Origin: Amycolatopsis azurea DSM 43854
GTDB lineage: Bacteria; Actinomycetota; Actinomycetes; Mycobacteriales; Pseudonocardiaceae
Direction of reading: 5' to 3'
DNA: 64,000 nucleotides
Assembly: GCF_001995215.1 (NCBI RefSeq)
Contig: NZ_MUXN01000013.1
Coordinates: 62,001-126,000, forward strand
Part shown: positions 53,232 to 61,623 of the stretch, piece after piece
Position numbering within the stretch: the stretch's first letter is position 1
Layout: the number at the start of each line of letters is the position of its first letter
Made by a program: the position numbers and the translations under genes
The notes under the pieces: generated by a model
What the model was told of the DNA's origin: nothing
The model's input: the letters and a program-made list of their open reading frames with translations, nothing else
Database searches by the model: none

Positions 53232-53649
53232 CTACCCCACCTCGTGGGCGCCGCAGCGGAACGTTGTGGTAGTGGCCTGGGCGATCACCCTGTTGTTGCT
53301 GGCAGGCGTGGCGTGGCTGGTCATCGGCGGCGACGTCGGCGGCACGGTCCTGACCGGGGTCGCGATGCTCTCCGTCGGCGCGCTCGCGCTGCACGGCACC
53401 CTGCTCCGTCCCCGGCTGGCCGCCGGTCCCGACGGAATCCTGGCCAGGACCGTCGGCGGCGCGCACCGCTACTCCTGGTCCGAAGCCCGGCTCCGGCTGC
53501 GCACCACGCGTCGGTTCGGCCGGGACAGCCTGACCCTCGAGGTCGAATCCGGCGAACACCTGCTGGTGTTCGGCCGGATCGACCTCGGCGAGGACCCCAG
53601 AGACGTCCTGGACGTCCTCACCGCCCTCAAGGGTCAGGCGTTGTCGTAG
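53224..53649 (+). CDS. PH-domain membrane protein
   Basis: A 141-residue protein with two N-terminal transmembrane helices (VVVVAWAITLLLLAGVAWLV and VLTGVAMLSVGALALHGTLL) and a bacterial PH-like domain (GPDGILARTVGGAHRYSWSE, LRLRTTRRFGRD, LEVESGEHLLVFGRIDL). Same length and position as the gene next to crgA in Mycobacterium (Rv0010c). GTG at 53224 gives the family-like start VDNYPTSWAPQR; GTG 53209 is also in frame. Function unknown, probably envelope-related. Convergent overlap of 16 bases with the next gene. Confidence 0.82.
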   Translation: MDNYPTSWAPQRNVVVVAWAITLLLLAGVAWLVIGGDVGGTVLTGVAMLSVGALALHGTLLRPRLAAGPDGILARTVGGAHRYSWSEARLRLRTTRRFGRDSLTLEVESGEHLLVFGRIDLGEDPRDVLDVLTALKGQALS

Positions 53650-54122
53650 TAGTGGACGTTGCCGTCAGGGCCGTGTGACCAGCCCGGAACGGCCGGGCCG
53701 ACCGCGGGCGGCGCGTACTCCCCGAAGATCTCGTACGGCGACGCCGGCGAGCAGATCGGGTTGATCTTGACGACGCAGGTCCGCAGGGACCCGCTGAACT
53801 TCGCTTTGACGTGCCGGGGCCGCTGGTCCTCCACCACCGCCTGGCCCGCGGTGATCTCCCAGCCGGTGGCCGCGCCCGGCCCGGTCGTGCCGACGGTCTG
53901 CGTCGCCGCCGACGACGTGACCCCGGATTCCCCGAAGCAAATTTTCAACGCCGAATCGACGTAGGCGACACGCAGCGTGATCGCGCTGCCCGAGCCGAGG
54001 AAATAGCGTTTGGTGTAGGTCTGACAGGTCTCGGCGGCTTGCCCGGCCTGCGCGACCGAGGGCGCCAGGGCCGACGCCAGTGCGGCGACGGCGACGAGAG
54101 CTGCTGCTTTCCGGATCTTCAT
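53634..54122 (-). CDS. Secreted hypothetical protein
   Basis: A 162-residue exported protein. Signal peptide 1-24 (KIRKAAALVAVAALASALAP, cleavage after VAQA). The mature part has four cysteines (ETCQTYTKRY, LKICFGESG, LRTCVVK, PICSPAS), likely two disulfides, and a C-terminal Pro/Gly/Trp-rich tail (GPAVPGWSHGPDGNVHYYDNA). I do not recognise the family. ATG at 54122 is chosen because the signal peptide begins there and GGGGG lies just upstream. Stands alone. Confidence 0.75.
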   Translation of the reverse strand: MKIRKAAALVAVAALASALAPSVAQAGQAAETCQTYTKRYFLGSGSAITLRVAYVDSALKICFGESGVTSSAATQTVGTTGPGAATGWEITAGQAVVEDQRPRHVKAKFSGSLRTCVVKINPICSPASPYEIFGEYAPPAVGPAVPGWSHGPDGNVHYYDNA

Positions 54123-54222
54123 CTCAACCCCCAAGTTGACGATGTTGATGATCAACCTGAAGGTACCCAATGACGTTGCTTCTCCACCGGGTTTTCGGAT
54201 AACCCACTCAGGGGAAGCGCGG

Positions 54223-55185
54223 CTACGTCCGGTAGCAGAGGTAGGCGGTCTGACCTCGGTAGTTCCCGAATTCGCAGTACGCGGAGACCGTCTGCGCGTC
54301 CTTCCAGACGATGAGCCCGATCATCGCCACGACGACGATCGCGATCCCGCCGATCTGCCAGCCCACCCGGTTCTTCTCTGGGGCGTACAGCAGCGCGAAG
54401 GTCGCCAGGAGACCGGCGACGAAACCACCCGCGTGAGCGAGGATCGAGATACCCGGTACCTGGAAGGTGATGAAGACGTTCAGGCCGAGGATCACCAGCA
54501 GCCAGCTCGGATTGAGCCTGAGCTTGATGACGATGACCGTGTACGCGCCGATGAGCCCGAAGATGGCGCCGGACGCGCCGACCACCGGCGCGGCGTCGAG
54601 GTCCGTGAACACCAGGTTCGCGGCCGACCCGCCGAGCATCGACACGAAGTAGAGCGCGGTGAACGGGACGCGGCCGAGCGCGGTCTCCAGCGGGCGTCCG
54701 ACGAACCACAGCGAGAAGGCGTTGCTCGCGATGTGCAGCAGGCCGTACTGCAGGAATCCCGAGGTGAAGATCCGCCACCACTCGCCCGCCGCGAGCGTCG
54801 GCGGATTCGACAGCTCACCGAGCTGGAAGAGCGCCGAGAAGTTGTTGTCCGAGATGCTGCCGGACTGCGCGACCGTGATGAAGAAGATGACGACGTTGAG
54901 CGCCAGGAGGACCGGCGTCACGACGGCGGTCCGAGGCTGCTGGACGCCGGCGAGGGTGCGCGCGCCGTAGCCGGCGTCGCGGTACTGCCTCTGCTGGGCG
55001 CGGTCCTGCTGGCGGCCCGCCTGGACGCAGTCGGTGCACTGGAAGCCCACGGCGGCCTCACGCAGGCAATCCGGGCAGGCCGGACGATCGCAGCGCGCGC
55101 AGCTCAGCCCGGTCGGCCGGTTCGGGTGCCACCAGCAACCGGGCATGGCGGCCTGCTGGTACTGGGGATTCGGTGGTTGGCTCAC
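54223..55185 (-). CDS. Rhomboid family intramembrane serine protease with N-terminal zinc-finger-like region
   Basis: A 320-residue protease. The first 60 residues hold a B-box-type zinc motif (CWWHPNRPTGLSCARCDRPACPDC, then CTDC; eight Cys/His). Six transmembrane helices follow. WWRIFTSGFLQYGLLHIASNAFSLW contains the HxxxN oxyanion region, GASGAIFGLIGAY the nucleophile serine, and ILAHAGGFVAGLLA the catalytic histidine. Rhomboids cut transmembrane substrates inside the bilayer. The C-terminal tail has a Cys pair (YCEFGNYRGQTAYLCYRT). Part of the conserved island near ppiA. Confidence 0.92.
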   Translation of the reverse strand: MSQPPNPQYQQAAMPGCWWHPNRPTGLSCARCDRPACPDCLREAAVGFQCTDCVQAGRQQDRAQQRQYRDAGYGARTLAGVQQPRTAVVTPVLLALNVVIFFITVAQSGSISDNNFSALFQLGELSNPPTLAAGEWWRIFTSGFLQYGLLHIASNAFSLWFVGRPLETALGRVPFTALYFVSMLGGSAANLVFTDLDAAPVVGASGAIFGLIGAYTVIVIKLRLNPSWLLVILGLNVFITFQVPGISILAHAGGFVAGLLATFALLYAPEKNRVGWQIGGIAIVVVAMIGLIVWKDAQTVSAYCEFGNYRGQTAYLCYRT

Positions 55186-55228
55186 GATGCCACCAACCTA
55201 CCGAAATCCCCCGTAACAGGCTCTTTGG

Positions 55229-55789
55229 TCAGCCTTCGCGGCTGATGGTGACCTTCTCGATGACGACGTCCTGCAGCGGACGGTCCGCCGGACCGGTCGC
55301 CGTGCGGCCGATCGCGTCGACGACGTCGCGGGAAGGCTGGTCCGCGACCTCTCCGAAGATGGTGTGCTTGAAGTTCAGGTGCGTCGTCGGCGCGACGGTG
55401 ATGAAGAACTGCGAGCCGTTGGTGCCGGGTCCGGCGTTGGCCATGGCCAGCAGGTACGGCTTGGAGAACTGGAGCTCCGGGTGGAACTCGTCGCCGAACT
55501 TGTAGCCGGGGCCACCGCGGCCGGTGCCGGTCGGGTCGCCGCCCTGGAGCATGAAGCCGTCGATGACGCGGTGGAAGATCGACCCGTTGTAGAACGGGCC
55601 CGAGTTCTCGCCCTGCGCGTTGGGCTGGGTGTACTCCTTGCTGCCCTCGGCGAGCCCGACGAAGTTCGCGACGGTCTTCGGCGCGTGGTCGGGGAACAGG
55701 TTCAGGTTGATGTCACCCTGGTTGGTGTGCAGAGTGGCCTTCAGCGCGCCACCAATGAGGGATCCCTTGCTTTCAGTCACGAGCTTCAT
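55229..55789 (-). CDS. ppiA: Cyclophilin-type peptidyl-prolyl isomerase PpiA
   Basis: A 186-residue cytosolic cyclophilin, closely similar in layout to mycobacterial PpiA. ATLHTNQGDINLNLFPDHAP, FHRVIDGFMLQGGDPTGTG (catalytic Arg in FHRV), LLAMANAGPGTNGSQFFITV, TTHLNFKHTIFGEV (the usual Trp position is Phe/His here, which predicts lower cyclosporin sensitivity). It catalyses proline isomerisation. The start at 55789 leaves a short variable N-terminus, and a later start is possible. In Mycobacterium this gene lies a few kb from gyrA. Confidence 0.94.
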   Translation of the reverse strand: MKLVTESKGSLIGGALKATLHTNQGDINLNLFPDHAPKTVANFVGLAEGSKEYTQPNAQGENSGPFYNGSIFHRVIDGFMLQGGDPTGTGRGGPGYKFGDEFHPELQFSKPYLLAMANAGPGTNGSQFFITVAPTTHLNFKHTIFGEVADQPSRDVVDAIGRTATGPADRPLQDVVIEKVTISREG

Positions 55790-55878
55790 CGTGCCATCTG
55801 CGGCAAGATCTGGGGAAAAGGGGCACGATAGGTTACAAGCAACGAAGCAGAATCAAAACGATTGATGAGGTGAAGGCC

Positions 55879-56595
55879 ATGACCCGGGCCGCAGATTCGG
55901 TGAGCGAGTCGGCGAAGGCCGGCGCGCTCGGCCTGCGCAAACGTGCCGTCGAGGCGGGTAAGGAAGCCACCGCCCACGCCGTCGAGGTAGCCGAGCAGAA
56001 GCTCTCCGAGAGCGCCGGTGAGATCGCTAAGACCAGCCGTCGCGCGCGCAAGAAGCTCGCGAAGAAGACGGAACTGACCCGCAAGGAGCTCAAGCGCAGC
56101 TCGAAGGCGGCTCGCAAGGAGGCGCTGGCCAGGCTTTCCGAGATGCGGAAGCCGGGCAGGAAGGCCCGCAAGGCCGCCATCCTGGCCGCGAAGTCGGCCG
56201 GCGAGTCCAAGCGCCGGGGCAAGAAGGACTTCAAGGCCGCGAAGAAGGACTTCAAGGCCGCGCTCGTCGAGGCGAAGACCGCTGCCAAGGGGACGCGCAA
56301 GCGTCGTCGCTGGCCGTGGGTCGTCGGTATCGCGGTCGTCGGCGCCGGTGCCGCCTACGCGCTGCGTTCGAAGCAGGAGCCGCCGGTCGCGCCCGCGCCG
56401 CCGAAGGCTCCGCCCGCTCCCCCCGCGAAGCCCGCCGCTCCGGCCGCGGCCGCTCCGAAGCCCGCCGCCGCGAAGCCCGCCGCTTCCGGTCCGGCCGGGG
56501 GTTCGGGTGCGGCCAAGTCCGCGGCTCCGAAGCCCGCCGCCCCGAAGAACGGGCACCAGGCTTCGAGCGCCAGCTCCGCTGACAAGAAGAACTGA
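55879..56595 (+). CDS. Lys/Ala-rich coiled protein with one membrane helix (HBHA/histone-like composition)
   Basis: A 238-residue very basic protein. Residues 1-143 are helical and extremely Lys/Arg/Ala-rich (KAMTRAADSVSESAKAG, RARKKLAKKTELTRKELKRSS, KKDFKAAKKDFKAA). One membrane helix (RWPWVVGIAVVGAGAAYAL, about 145-163) follows, then a Pro/Ala/Lys tail of 70 residues with repeated PKPAA. The charge pattern predicts the basic part in the cytosol, near DNA, and the tail outside. Function unknown. ATG at 55879 has GAGG upstream; GTG at 55870 is an alternative. Divergent from ppiA. Confidence 0.7.
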   Translation: MTRAADSVSESAKAGALGLRKRAVEAGKEATAHAVEVAEQKLSESAGEIAKTSRRARKKLAKKTELTRKELKRSSKAARKEALARLSEMRKPGRKARKAAILAAKSAGESKRRGKKDFKAAKKDFKAALVEAKTAAKGTRKRRRWPWVVGIAVVGAGAAYALRSKQEPPVAPAPPKAPPAPPAKPAAPAAAAPKPAAAKPAASGPAGGSGAAKSAAPKPAAPKNGHQASSASSADKKN

Positions 56596-56621
56596 CGCCT
56601 CACCCTCTTCTGCTTGTCGCG

Positions 56622-56662
56622 AAGGGCCGCCCAGTGACTCACGAGGTCACTGGGCGGCCCTT
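56622..56662. terminator. Bidirectional terminator
   Basis: AAGGGCCGCCCAGTGAC (56622-56638) pairs perfectly with GTCACTGGGCGGCCCTT (56646-56662), loop TCACGAG. The 17-bp stem lies between two convergent genes, directly abutting the stop of the NTF2-like gene, with T on the plus-strand side and A on the other, so it can serve both. Confidence 0.88.
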
Positions 56663-57052
56663 TCATGCTTCGGGAACAGTGCGGGTGAGCATGTGTCCCC
56701 GGCGCATCCGGCCGTCCGGGGTGAACTGCCCGAAGAAGTAGACCTCCAAAGTGAGGTCCCTCTTGCGGTTCGTCACGTGCAGAGTGCTCCGCGCGGCGAT
56801 CCGGTCTCCGGTCGCGACGGCTTCGTGCACCTCCCAGCGCCCGGCGGGCCGGTTCTTGCGGACCGGGCGGGCGTGCTCGATGAGCTTGTCCCGGTCCATC
56901 CGGTGCCCGTCGGCGATCTGCACGATGTCCGGCGTGTGATAGCGATCGACGATCATGCCCGCGTCTTCGTCGCTGTTCACCAGGTCGTCGTGGTAGGACC
57001 GGTGGAAATCCGCGATGAACTTCTTCGGGTCGATGCCGTTGAAGGGCTCCAT
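56663..57052 (-). CDS. NTF2/SnoaL-like protein
   Basis: A 129-residue small alpha/beta-barrel protein. FIADFHRSYHDDLVNSDEDAG and IVDRYHTPDIVQIADGHRMDRDKL (shown as YHTPDIVQIADGHRM) match the SnoaL-like fold used by polyketide cyclases, ester cyclases and ketosteroid-isomerase relatives, ending RTVPEA. Function cannot be assigned. ATG at 57052 has AGGAG 4 bases upstream. That Shine-Dalgarno overlaps the remnant of a divergent TetR gene, so the original intergenic promoter region has been lost or rearranged. Confidence 0.75.
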   Translation of the reverse strand: MEPFNGIDPKKFIADFHRSYHDDLVNSDEDAGMIVDRYHTPDIVQIADGHRMDRDKLIEHARPVRKNRPAGRWEVHEAVATGDRIAARSTLHVTNRKRDLTLEVYFFGQFTPDGRMRRGHMLTRTVPEA

Positions 57053-57070
57053 GACGCTCCTGCTCCAAGC

Positions 57071-57556
57071 CGCGTCGAAGCCATCGCCGCCGACGCGGGC
57101 GTGACCCGGCAGACGGTCTACGCCCATTTCCCGTCACGCGGGGAACTGCTGACCGCGGTGCTCGACCGGATCACCGAGGAGGCCGTCGCCGAGATGGACG
57201 CGGCGGAACTCGACGAAGGCCCGGCGGCGGACGCGCTGATGCGCTTGATCGAGGCCGCCCGCCGGACGTCCGGGCGGTATCCCGCGCTGCTCCGGAAGAT
57301 CGATTCCGTTCCCGCGAACGCGGACGACGACGCGCGACGCCATTCACCGATCGCCGACCGGCTCGAACGCGTCATCCGGCGCGGCAAGGCGACCGGTGAG
57401 TTCGACGACCGGCTGCCGACCGGCTGGCTGGTCGCGGTCGTCGTCGGTCTCGGTCATGCCGCCGGCGAGGAAGCCGGCTCCGGCCGGATGTCCGGCGACG
57501 AAGCGGCGGACGCACTACGCACCACCCTGCTCCGAGTAGTCGGCGCAACCCCCTGA
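57071..57556 (+). pseudogene. 5'-truncated TetR family regulator
   Basis: The frame encodes RVEAIAADAGVTRQTVYAHF, the last two helices of a TetR helix-turn-helix, followed by PSRGELLTAVLDRITEEAV and a ligand-binding domain running to the stop at 57556. The first helix and about 25 preceding residues are missing, and no ATG, GTG or TTG in frame precedes RVEAIAAD before the antisense NTF2-like gene. Translation could begin only inside the DNA-binding domain (GTG of VTRQ), which should not bind DNA. A deletion fused the remnant to the neighbouring gene's ribosome-binding site. Confidence 0.7.
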
Positions 57557-57566
57557 TACACGGCAA

Positions 57567-57615
57567 AAGGGGCGCCTCCCCGCCCACGTGAGTGGGAAGC
57601 GGGTCGACGCCCCTT
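57567..57615. terminator. Bidirectional terminator
   Basis: AAGGGGCG (57567-57574) pairs with CGCCCCTT (57608-57615) around an inner stem CCCAC-GTGA-GTGGG. Read on the reverse strand it follows the 57641 gene and ends in TTTT. It also suits the TetR remnant from the other side. Confidence 0.7.
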
Positions 57616-57640
57616 CGGCGCGTTTTTCGTCAGCGCTCGA

Positions 57641-58093
57641 TCAGACAGCAGCCGCGTGCTTGTCGATCAGCTGGCCGAGGCGGGGAAGGGCCTCCTCGAC
57701 GTTCTTCTTGCCGTTCGGGCGCAGCTTCGAGTAGACCTTCTTGATGCTGTCGCGGCTGCTCTTGTCGGCGCGCGCGTCGGTGACCGACAGGAGCGCGTCG
57801 GCGGCCTCGTCGCCGCGGCCGACCAGGTAGGCACCGAAGTCGTTGCCACCCTTGGCCTTGTAGTCGCCGTAGAACGGCTCGAGGGCACCGGTGAAGTCGT
57901 CGAGCAGGGCGTCGACGGCGGAGGGGATGATGCCCGGCTTGATCTTCTTGACGGCGGCGAAGCCGGTCTTCACGACGGCACCCGAGACGCCGCCCTTGTC
58001 CGAAACCTCGGCGTCGACGAGGCCTTCGAAGTCGCTCACGACCGCCGGGCGACGGGTGGAGTCGAGCAAGATTTCCTTGAGGGTGTCAGCCAC
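57641..58093 (-). CDS. Conserved actinobacterial small protein, function unknown
   Basis: A 150-residue soluble protein starting MADTLKEILLDSTRRPAVVS. It is mostly helical with Lys/Ala-rich segments (FAAVKKIKPGIIPSAVDALL, DFTGALEPFYGDYKAKGG, RDSIKKVYSKLRPNGKKNVE). It resembles a family of small proteins common in actinobacteria that I associate with DUF6918, not verified. GTG at 58093 follows AAAGGA. It appears to be a single-gene unit with its own terminator at 57567-57615. Confidence 0.68.
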   Translation of the reverse strand: MADTLKEILLDSTRRPAVVSDFEGLVDAEVSDKGGVSGAVVKTGFAAVKKIKPGIIPSAVDALLDDFTGALEPFYGDYKAKGGNDFGAYLVGRGDEAADALLSVTDARADKSSRDSIKKVYSKLRPNGKKNVEEALPRLGQLIDKHAAAV

Positions 58094-58261
58094 GAAACCT
58101 GTCCTTTTGTCTTATGGGGAGAAATGATCTTTTGCGCCGCCGAGCCACACCGCATGGCGGCCTCCGCCGGATCTGGCGTCGCGCCGGGTCCCGCGAACCC
58201 TCGCGCGTGCGGCATAGGGTAGTACAAGATCAACTTCACTCTGACGTGTGGATACCACTAC

Positions 58262-58786
58262 CTAGAGCTTCAGCTCACCGATAGCCTCCTTCGCCACCGT
58301 ACGTGCCTTGACGCTCTGCTTCTGGTTGGTGGTCACGACTACCGCGTTCCCGCCCTTGGCGACGGCGTACACGGCGCCGTCTCCGGAGGGTTGGTAGCCG
58401 CCTTTCCAGCCCGCCGGTTCGTCGGCCGGGTTGGAGGTGTCGATGGGGGCCGCTTGATCGACCATCGCCTTGGCCACGGCGGGTTCTCCGACGTACACCC
58501 GCACGGTGAGCTGCAGTTTCCCGCTGAGCGCGTAGAAGAAGCAGGTCGGATGCGGCTGGTCCGCGGAGGTCTTGACCTTGGAGACCTTCTGCCCGTTGGC
58601 GTCCGAGACGAACTCGGTGCCGAGGTACGGGCACGGGCCTTTGCCGGTGGGTTCCGGCGAGGGCGGGATCCGGGGCGCCGGGGTGTTCGACGGCGTGGGT
58701 GAGCTCGCCGCGGGCGGCGGCTGTTCCGTCGGCCCGCAGGCCGCCAGCAGCGGCACGACGAGCGGCAAGATCAGAAGACGTCGCAT
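58262..58786 (-). CDS. Lipoprotein, DUF2020-like
   Basis: A 174-residue lipoprotein. The signal peptide RRLLILPLVVPLLAACGPT contains the lipobox LAAC (Cys17). A Pro/Ser/Thr linker (18-48) is followed by a compact domain with CPYLGTEFVSDANGQKVSKV, TCFFYALSGKLQLTVRVYVG and VYAVAKGGNAVVVTTNQKQS, features I recall from DUF2020 proteins of actinobacteria. Two cysteines (GPCPYL, PTCFFY) may be bridged. Function unknown, located outside the membrane. ATG at 58786 chosen by the signal peptide. Confidence 0.78.
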   Translation of the reverse strand: MRRLLILPLVVPLLAACGPTEQPPPAASSPTPSNTPAPRIPPSPEPTGKGPCPYLGTEFVSDANGQKVSKVKTSADQPHPTCFFYALSGKLQLTVRVYVGEPAVAKAMVDQAAPIDTSNPADEPAGWKGGYQPSGDGAVYAVAKGGNAVVVTTNQKQSVKARTVAKEAIGELKL

Positions 58787-58903
58787 GATGGTCCAGTGAA
58801 GCAGAGCGGCGTCCGGTGAAGCGGATCGGATCACCGCGTCGCCGCATCCATCCGCCCTGTTCATGCGACGATGGCGGTGCGTAGCGGTCTTCAGGAGGCA
58901 TCA

Positions 58904-59605
58904 GTGCTCACCAAGGAGCAGTACCTGGGTGCGGTGGCAGAGCGTATCCAGCGCAGCGGGGGCAGGCTGAACACCGTCCAGATCGGCCCGAGCGCGGCCG
59001 TCGTGGGCCTGTTCACCGAGTCGGTGATGATGTCGACGATGAACTACTGCGTGGTCGCGGCGGCGATCCCGGAGGTGACCGCGCCCGCGTTGTACGACTT
59101 CACCGGGCTGGCGACGCAGCACGCGCGCGCGAACGTGATGGGCACTGTCGGCTGGACGGCCGCTTCGGTGGTGATCGCCGGGCTGATCGGTGACCGGGTG
59201 TACCCGGACGCCGCGCAGGCCGCGTCGGCGAAGTCCGGCAACCAGTTCGGCGGCGAGACGCGCATGGTGGCCGTCGACGTTTCGGCGGCGCAGATGTACG
59301 CGTTCGTCGGCGGGAAGCTCTGGGGCGCGGCGGTGCAGGGGTCGGTCAACGCGAAGCTGACGTTCTGCTTCCCGCAGCCCGCCGAGGTCTATCAGCAGGT
59401 TCAGTGGCAGCAGTCGCAGGGCCAGCAGCCGCCGATGCCGCCGGGTCCTCCGCAGGGTCATCAGCCTCCGCCGCCTCCCGGCTGGCAGCCGCAGTACCCG
59501 GTCGGGCCGCCGCCCGCGCAGGGTCCGCCGCCGGGTCAGCATCCACCGCACTATCCGCCGCCCGCGCCCGGCTATCCGCCGCATCAGCGTCCGCCGGGGT
59601 ACTGA
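58904..59605 (+). CDS. Hypothetical protein with Pro-rich tail
   Basis: A 233-residue protein. The N-terminal 165 residues form a folded domain (LTKEQYLGAVAERIQRSGGR; GLFTESVMMSTMNYCVVAAA; FGGETRMVAVDVSAAQMYAF) of unknown type, without signal peptide or definite membrane helix. Residues 170-233 are almost only Pro, Gln, Gly and Tyr (PPGPPQGHQPPPPPGW), a disordered tail. GTG at 58904 follows AGGAGG. The stop overlaps the pdxH start by one base (TGATG), so the two are coupled, though no functional link is evident. Confidence 0.68.
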   Translation: MLTKEQYLGAVAERIQRSGGRLNTVQIGPSAAVVGLFTESVMMSTMNYCVVAAAIPEVTAPALYDFTGLATQHARANVMGTVGWTAASVVIAGLIGDRVYPDAAQAASAKSGNQFGGETRMVAVDVSAAQMYAFVGGKLWGAAVQGSVNAKLTFCFPQPAEVYQQVQWQQSQGQQPPMPPGPPQGHQPPPPPGWQPQYPVGPPPAQGPPPGQHPPHYPPPAPGYPPHQRPPGY

Positions 59606-60246
59606 TGGAGCGCACGTTGCGCGGCTGGCCGTCGTTTCCCGAGGAGCTTCCGGATTTCGACACCGAGGCTTCAACGTCCGGTCCTCGCGAGCTTTTTCTC
59701 GCCTGGCTCGACGAAGCCGGGGAGCACGTCCTGGCGCCGCACGCCGTCACTCTGTCCACAGTGGACGCCGACGGGATGCCGGACGCGCGGGTCGTGATCC
59801 TCAAGGACGTCCACGGCGACACCTGGGCGGTCGCGACGAGTTTCGAAAGCCCGAAAGGTGTTCAGCTGGCGAAGAATCCGTTCGCCGCGCTGACGTTCTT
59901 CTGGCCGGGGCGGGGCCGTCAGGTCCGTTTGCGCGGCCCGGTGGAACTCGCCGCGCCCGAGGTGTCCGCGGCCGATTTCACCGCGCGTCCGCCCGCTTCC
60001 CGGGTCGAGGCGTTCATCGGCAGGCAGTCCCAGGTGCTCGAGGATCCGGCCGATCTCGACCGCGCGGCCGAGGAAGCACGCCGCTGGGTCGAGGAGAATC
60101 CGGACGTGGCACCGGAAACCTGGACCCGCTATCTGGTGACGCCGTCCGAAGTGGAGTTCTGGCAGGCGAGCCACGATCGGCGGCACAAACGGCTCCGCTA
60201 CCGGCGCGAAAAGGACATCTGGGTCAAAGAACTCCTGTGGCCGTAA
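59605..60246 (+). CDS. pdxH: Pyridoxine/pyridoxamine 5'-phosphate oxidase
   Basis: A 213-residue FMN enzyme making the cofactor PLP in the salvage pathway. GMPDARVVILKDVHGDTWAVA, SFESPKGVQLAKNPFAALTFFWP and GRQVRLRGPVEL form the split-barrel FMN site. SRVEAFIGRQSQVLEDPADLD contains the conserved Gln-Ser region, and the C-terminal RRHKRLRYRREKDIWVKELLWP (RRHKRLRYRR block) carries the substrate-binding Arg/His. Length is that of E. coli PdxH. An exact TCCACAGTGGA palindrome lies inside (59755-59765). Confidence 0.9.
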   Translation: MERTLRGWPSFPEELPDFDTEASTSGPRELFLAWLDEAGEHVLAPHAVTLSTVDADGMPDARVVILKDVHGDTWAVATSFESPKGVQLAKNPFAALTFFWPGRGRQVRLRGPVELAAPEVSAADFTARPPASRVEAFIGRQSQVLEDPADLDRAAEEARRWVEENPDVAPETWTRYLVTPSEVEFWQASHDRRHKRLRYRREKDIWVKELLWP

Positions 60247-60339
60247 ACGGTAACTGGGAACGACGATCGTCGGGTTGTCGTGGACAGTTCACTTCGCGAC
60301 GGTGAACGACACCTAGTCCCCAGATCGTTCGGAGGCGAA

Positions 60340-61617
60340 ATGTCCACACGCCGTCGCATTTGGGGCGCCTTGGCCGCCACAGGGCTCGCCCTGCTGGCCG
60401 TCACGACGCCCGTCGCGAGCGCACAGACCGGCGACCCGGCGAGAGGGTTGTACTCGGTGGAGGGCGCGAACGACTCCGCGAAGCGCACCGCCGTCGCCCG
60501 CACCGGTGTCGACGTCGCGGGCTCTCGCGGCGGCGCGCTGACCGTCGTGGCCACGCCCGATCAGGCCGCGAGCCTGCGCGCGAACGGGTTCAGCCTGAAG
60601 CCGCTCGGCGACTTCGACAGCATGCTGAAGCAGCGCAGCGGACGGGCGGGCACCGCGGCCGTCGCCGGCGATTTCCCGCCGGGCGACGAGGCGTACCACA
60701 CCTACGCCGAAACGACCGCTGAGCTGCAGAAAGCCGCGAAGGACCACAGCGACATCGCGACGCTGTCCAGCGTCGGCAAGTCCTACGAGGGCCGCGAGCT
60801 CAACATCCTGAAGATCAGCGACAACGCGGCCAAGGACGAGGACGAGCCCGAGGTCCTGTTCACCTGCAACCAGCACGCTCGCGAGCACCTCACCACCGAG
60901 ATGTGCCTGCGGATCGTGAACCGGTTCACCAGCGGGTACGCGAGCGACCCGGCCATCAAGAAGATGGTCGACGAGCACGAGATCTACGTGATCCCGAACG
61001 TCAACCCGGACGGTTCCGAGTACGACATCTCCGGCGGCGAGTACCAGGGCTGGCGCAAGACGCGGAAGCCCGTGCCGGGCAGCAGCGCGGTCGGCACCGA
61101 CCCGAACCGCAACTGGGACTACAAGTGGAACTGCTGCGGCGGGTCGAGCAACAGCCCGTCCGCCGAGGACTACCACGGTCCGTCGGCGTTCTCCGAGTCC
61201 GAGACCAAGGCGGTCGCGGACTTCGTGGACTCCCGGGTGGTCGGCGGCGCGCAGCAGATCAAGGCGCACATCGACTTCCACACGTTCTCCGAGCTGGTGC
61301 TCTGGCCGTACGGCTACACGAAGGACGCGACCGACACGGGCTTGAACGAGGAAGAGGCGAAGCGCTTCGCCGACGTCGGCAAGCAGATGGCGGGCACCAA
61401 CGGTTACACGCCCGAGCAGTCCAGCGATCTGTACGTCACCGACGGCGACATCAACGACTGGGCGTGGGGCAAGCACAAGATCCTCAGCTACACCTTCGAG
61501 ATGTACCCGAAGGACGGCGGGCTCGACGGCTTCTACCCGCCCGCTTCGGTGATCCCCGAGCAGACCGCCCGCAACGACAAGGCCGTCGACATCCTGATCA
61601 ACGAGGCGAAGGCCTGA
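60340..61617 (+). CDS. Secreted zinc carboxypeptidase (M14 family)
   Basis: A 425-residue metallopeptidase. Signal peptide 1-30 (IWGALAATGLALLAVTTPVA, cleavage near VASAQ), propeptide to about residue 115, then the M14 domain. Zinc ligands are His and Glu in CNQHAREHLTTEM and a second His in AHIDFHTFSELVLWPYG. Arg residues for substrate carboxylate lie in DPNRNWDYKW. The catalytic Glu is in SYTFEMYPKDGG. It removes C-terminal residues from peptides outside the cell. ATG at 60340 with GGAGG upstream. Single-gene unit. Confidence 0.9.
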   Translation: MSTRRRIWGALAATGLALLAVTTPVASAQTGDPARGLYSVEGANDSAKRTAVARTGVDVAGSRGGALTVVATPDQAASLRANGFSLKPLGDFDSMLKQRSGRAGTAAVAGDFPPGDEAYHTYAETTAELQKAAKDHSDIATLSSVGKSYEGRELNILKISDNAAKDEDEPEVLFTCNQHAREHLTTEMCLRIVNRFTSGYASDPAIKKMVDEHEIYVIPNVNPDGSEYDISGGEYQGWRKTRKPVPGSSAVGTDPNRNWDYKWNCCGGSSNSPSAEDYHGPSAFSESETKAVADFVDSRVVGGAQQIKAHIDFHTFSELVLWPYGYTKDATDTGLNEEEAKRFADVGKQMAGTNGYTPEQSSDLYVTDGDINDWAWGKHKILSYTFEMYPKDGGLDGFYPPASVIPEQTARNDKAVDILINEAKA

Positions 61618-61623
61618 TACCGC

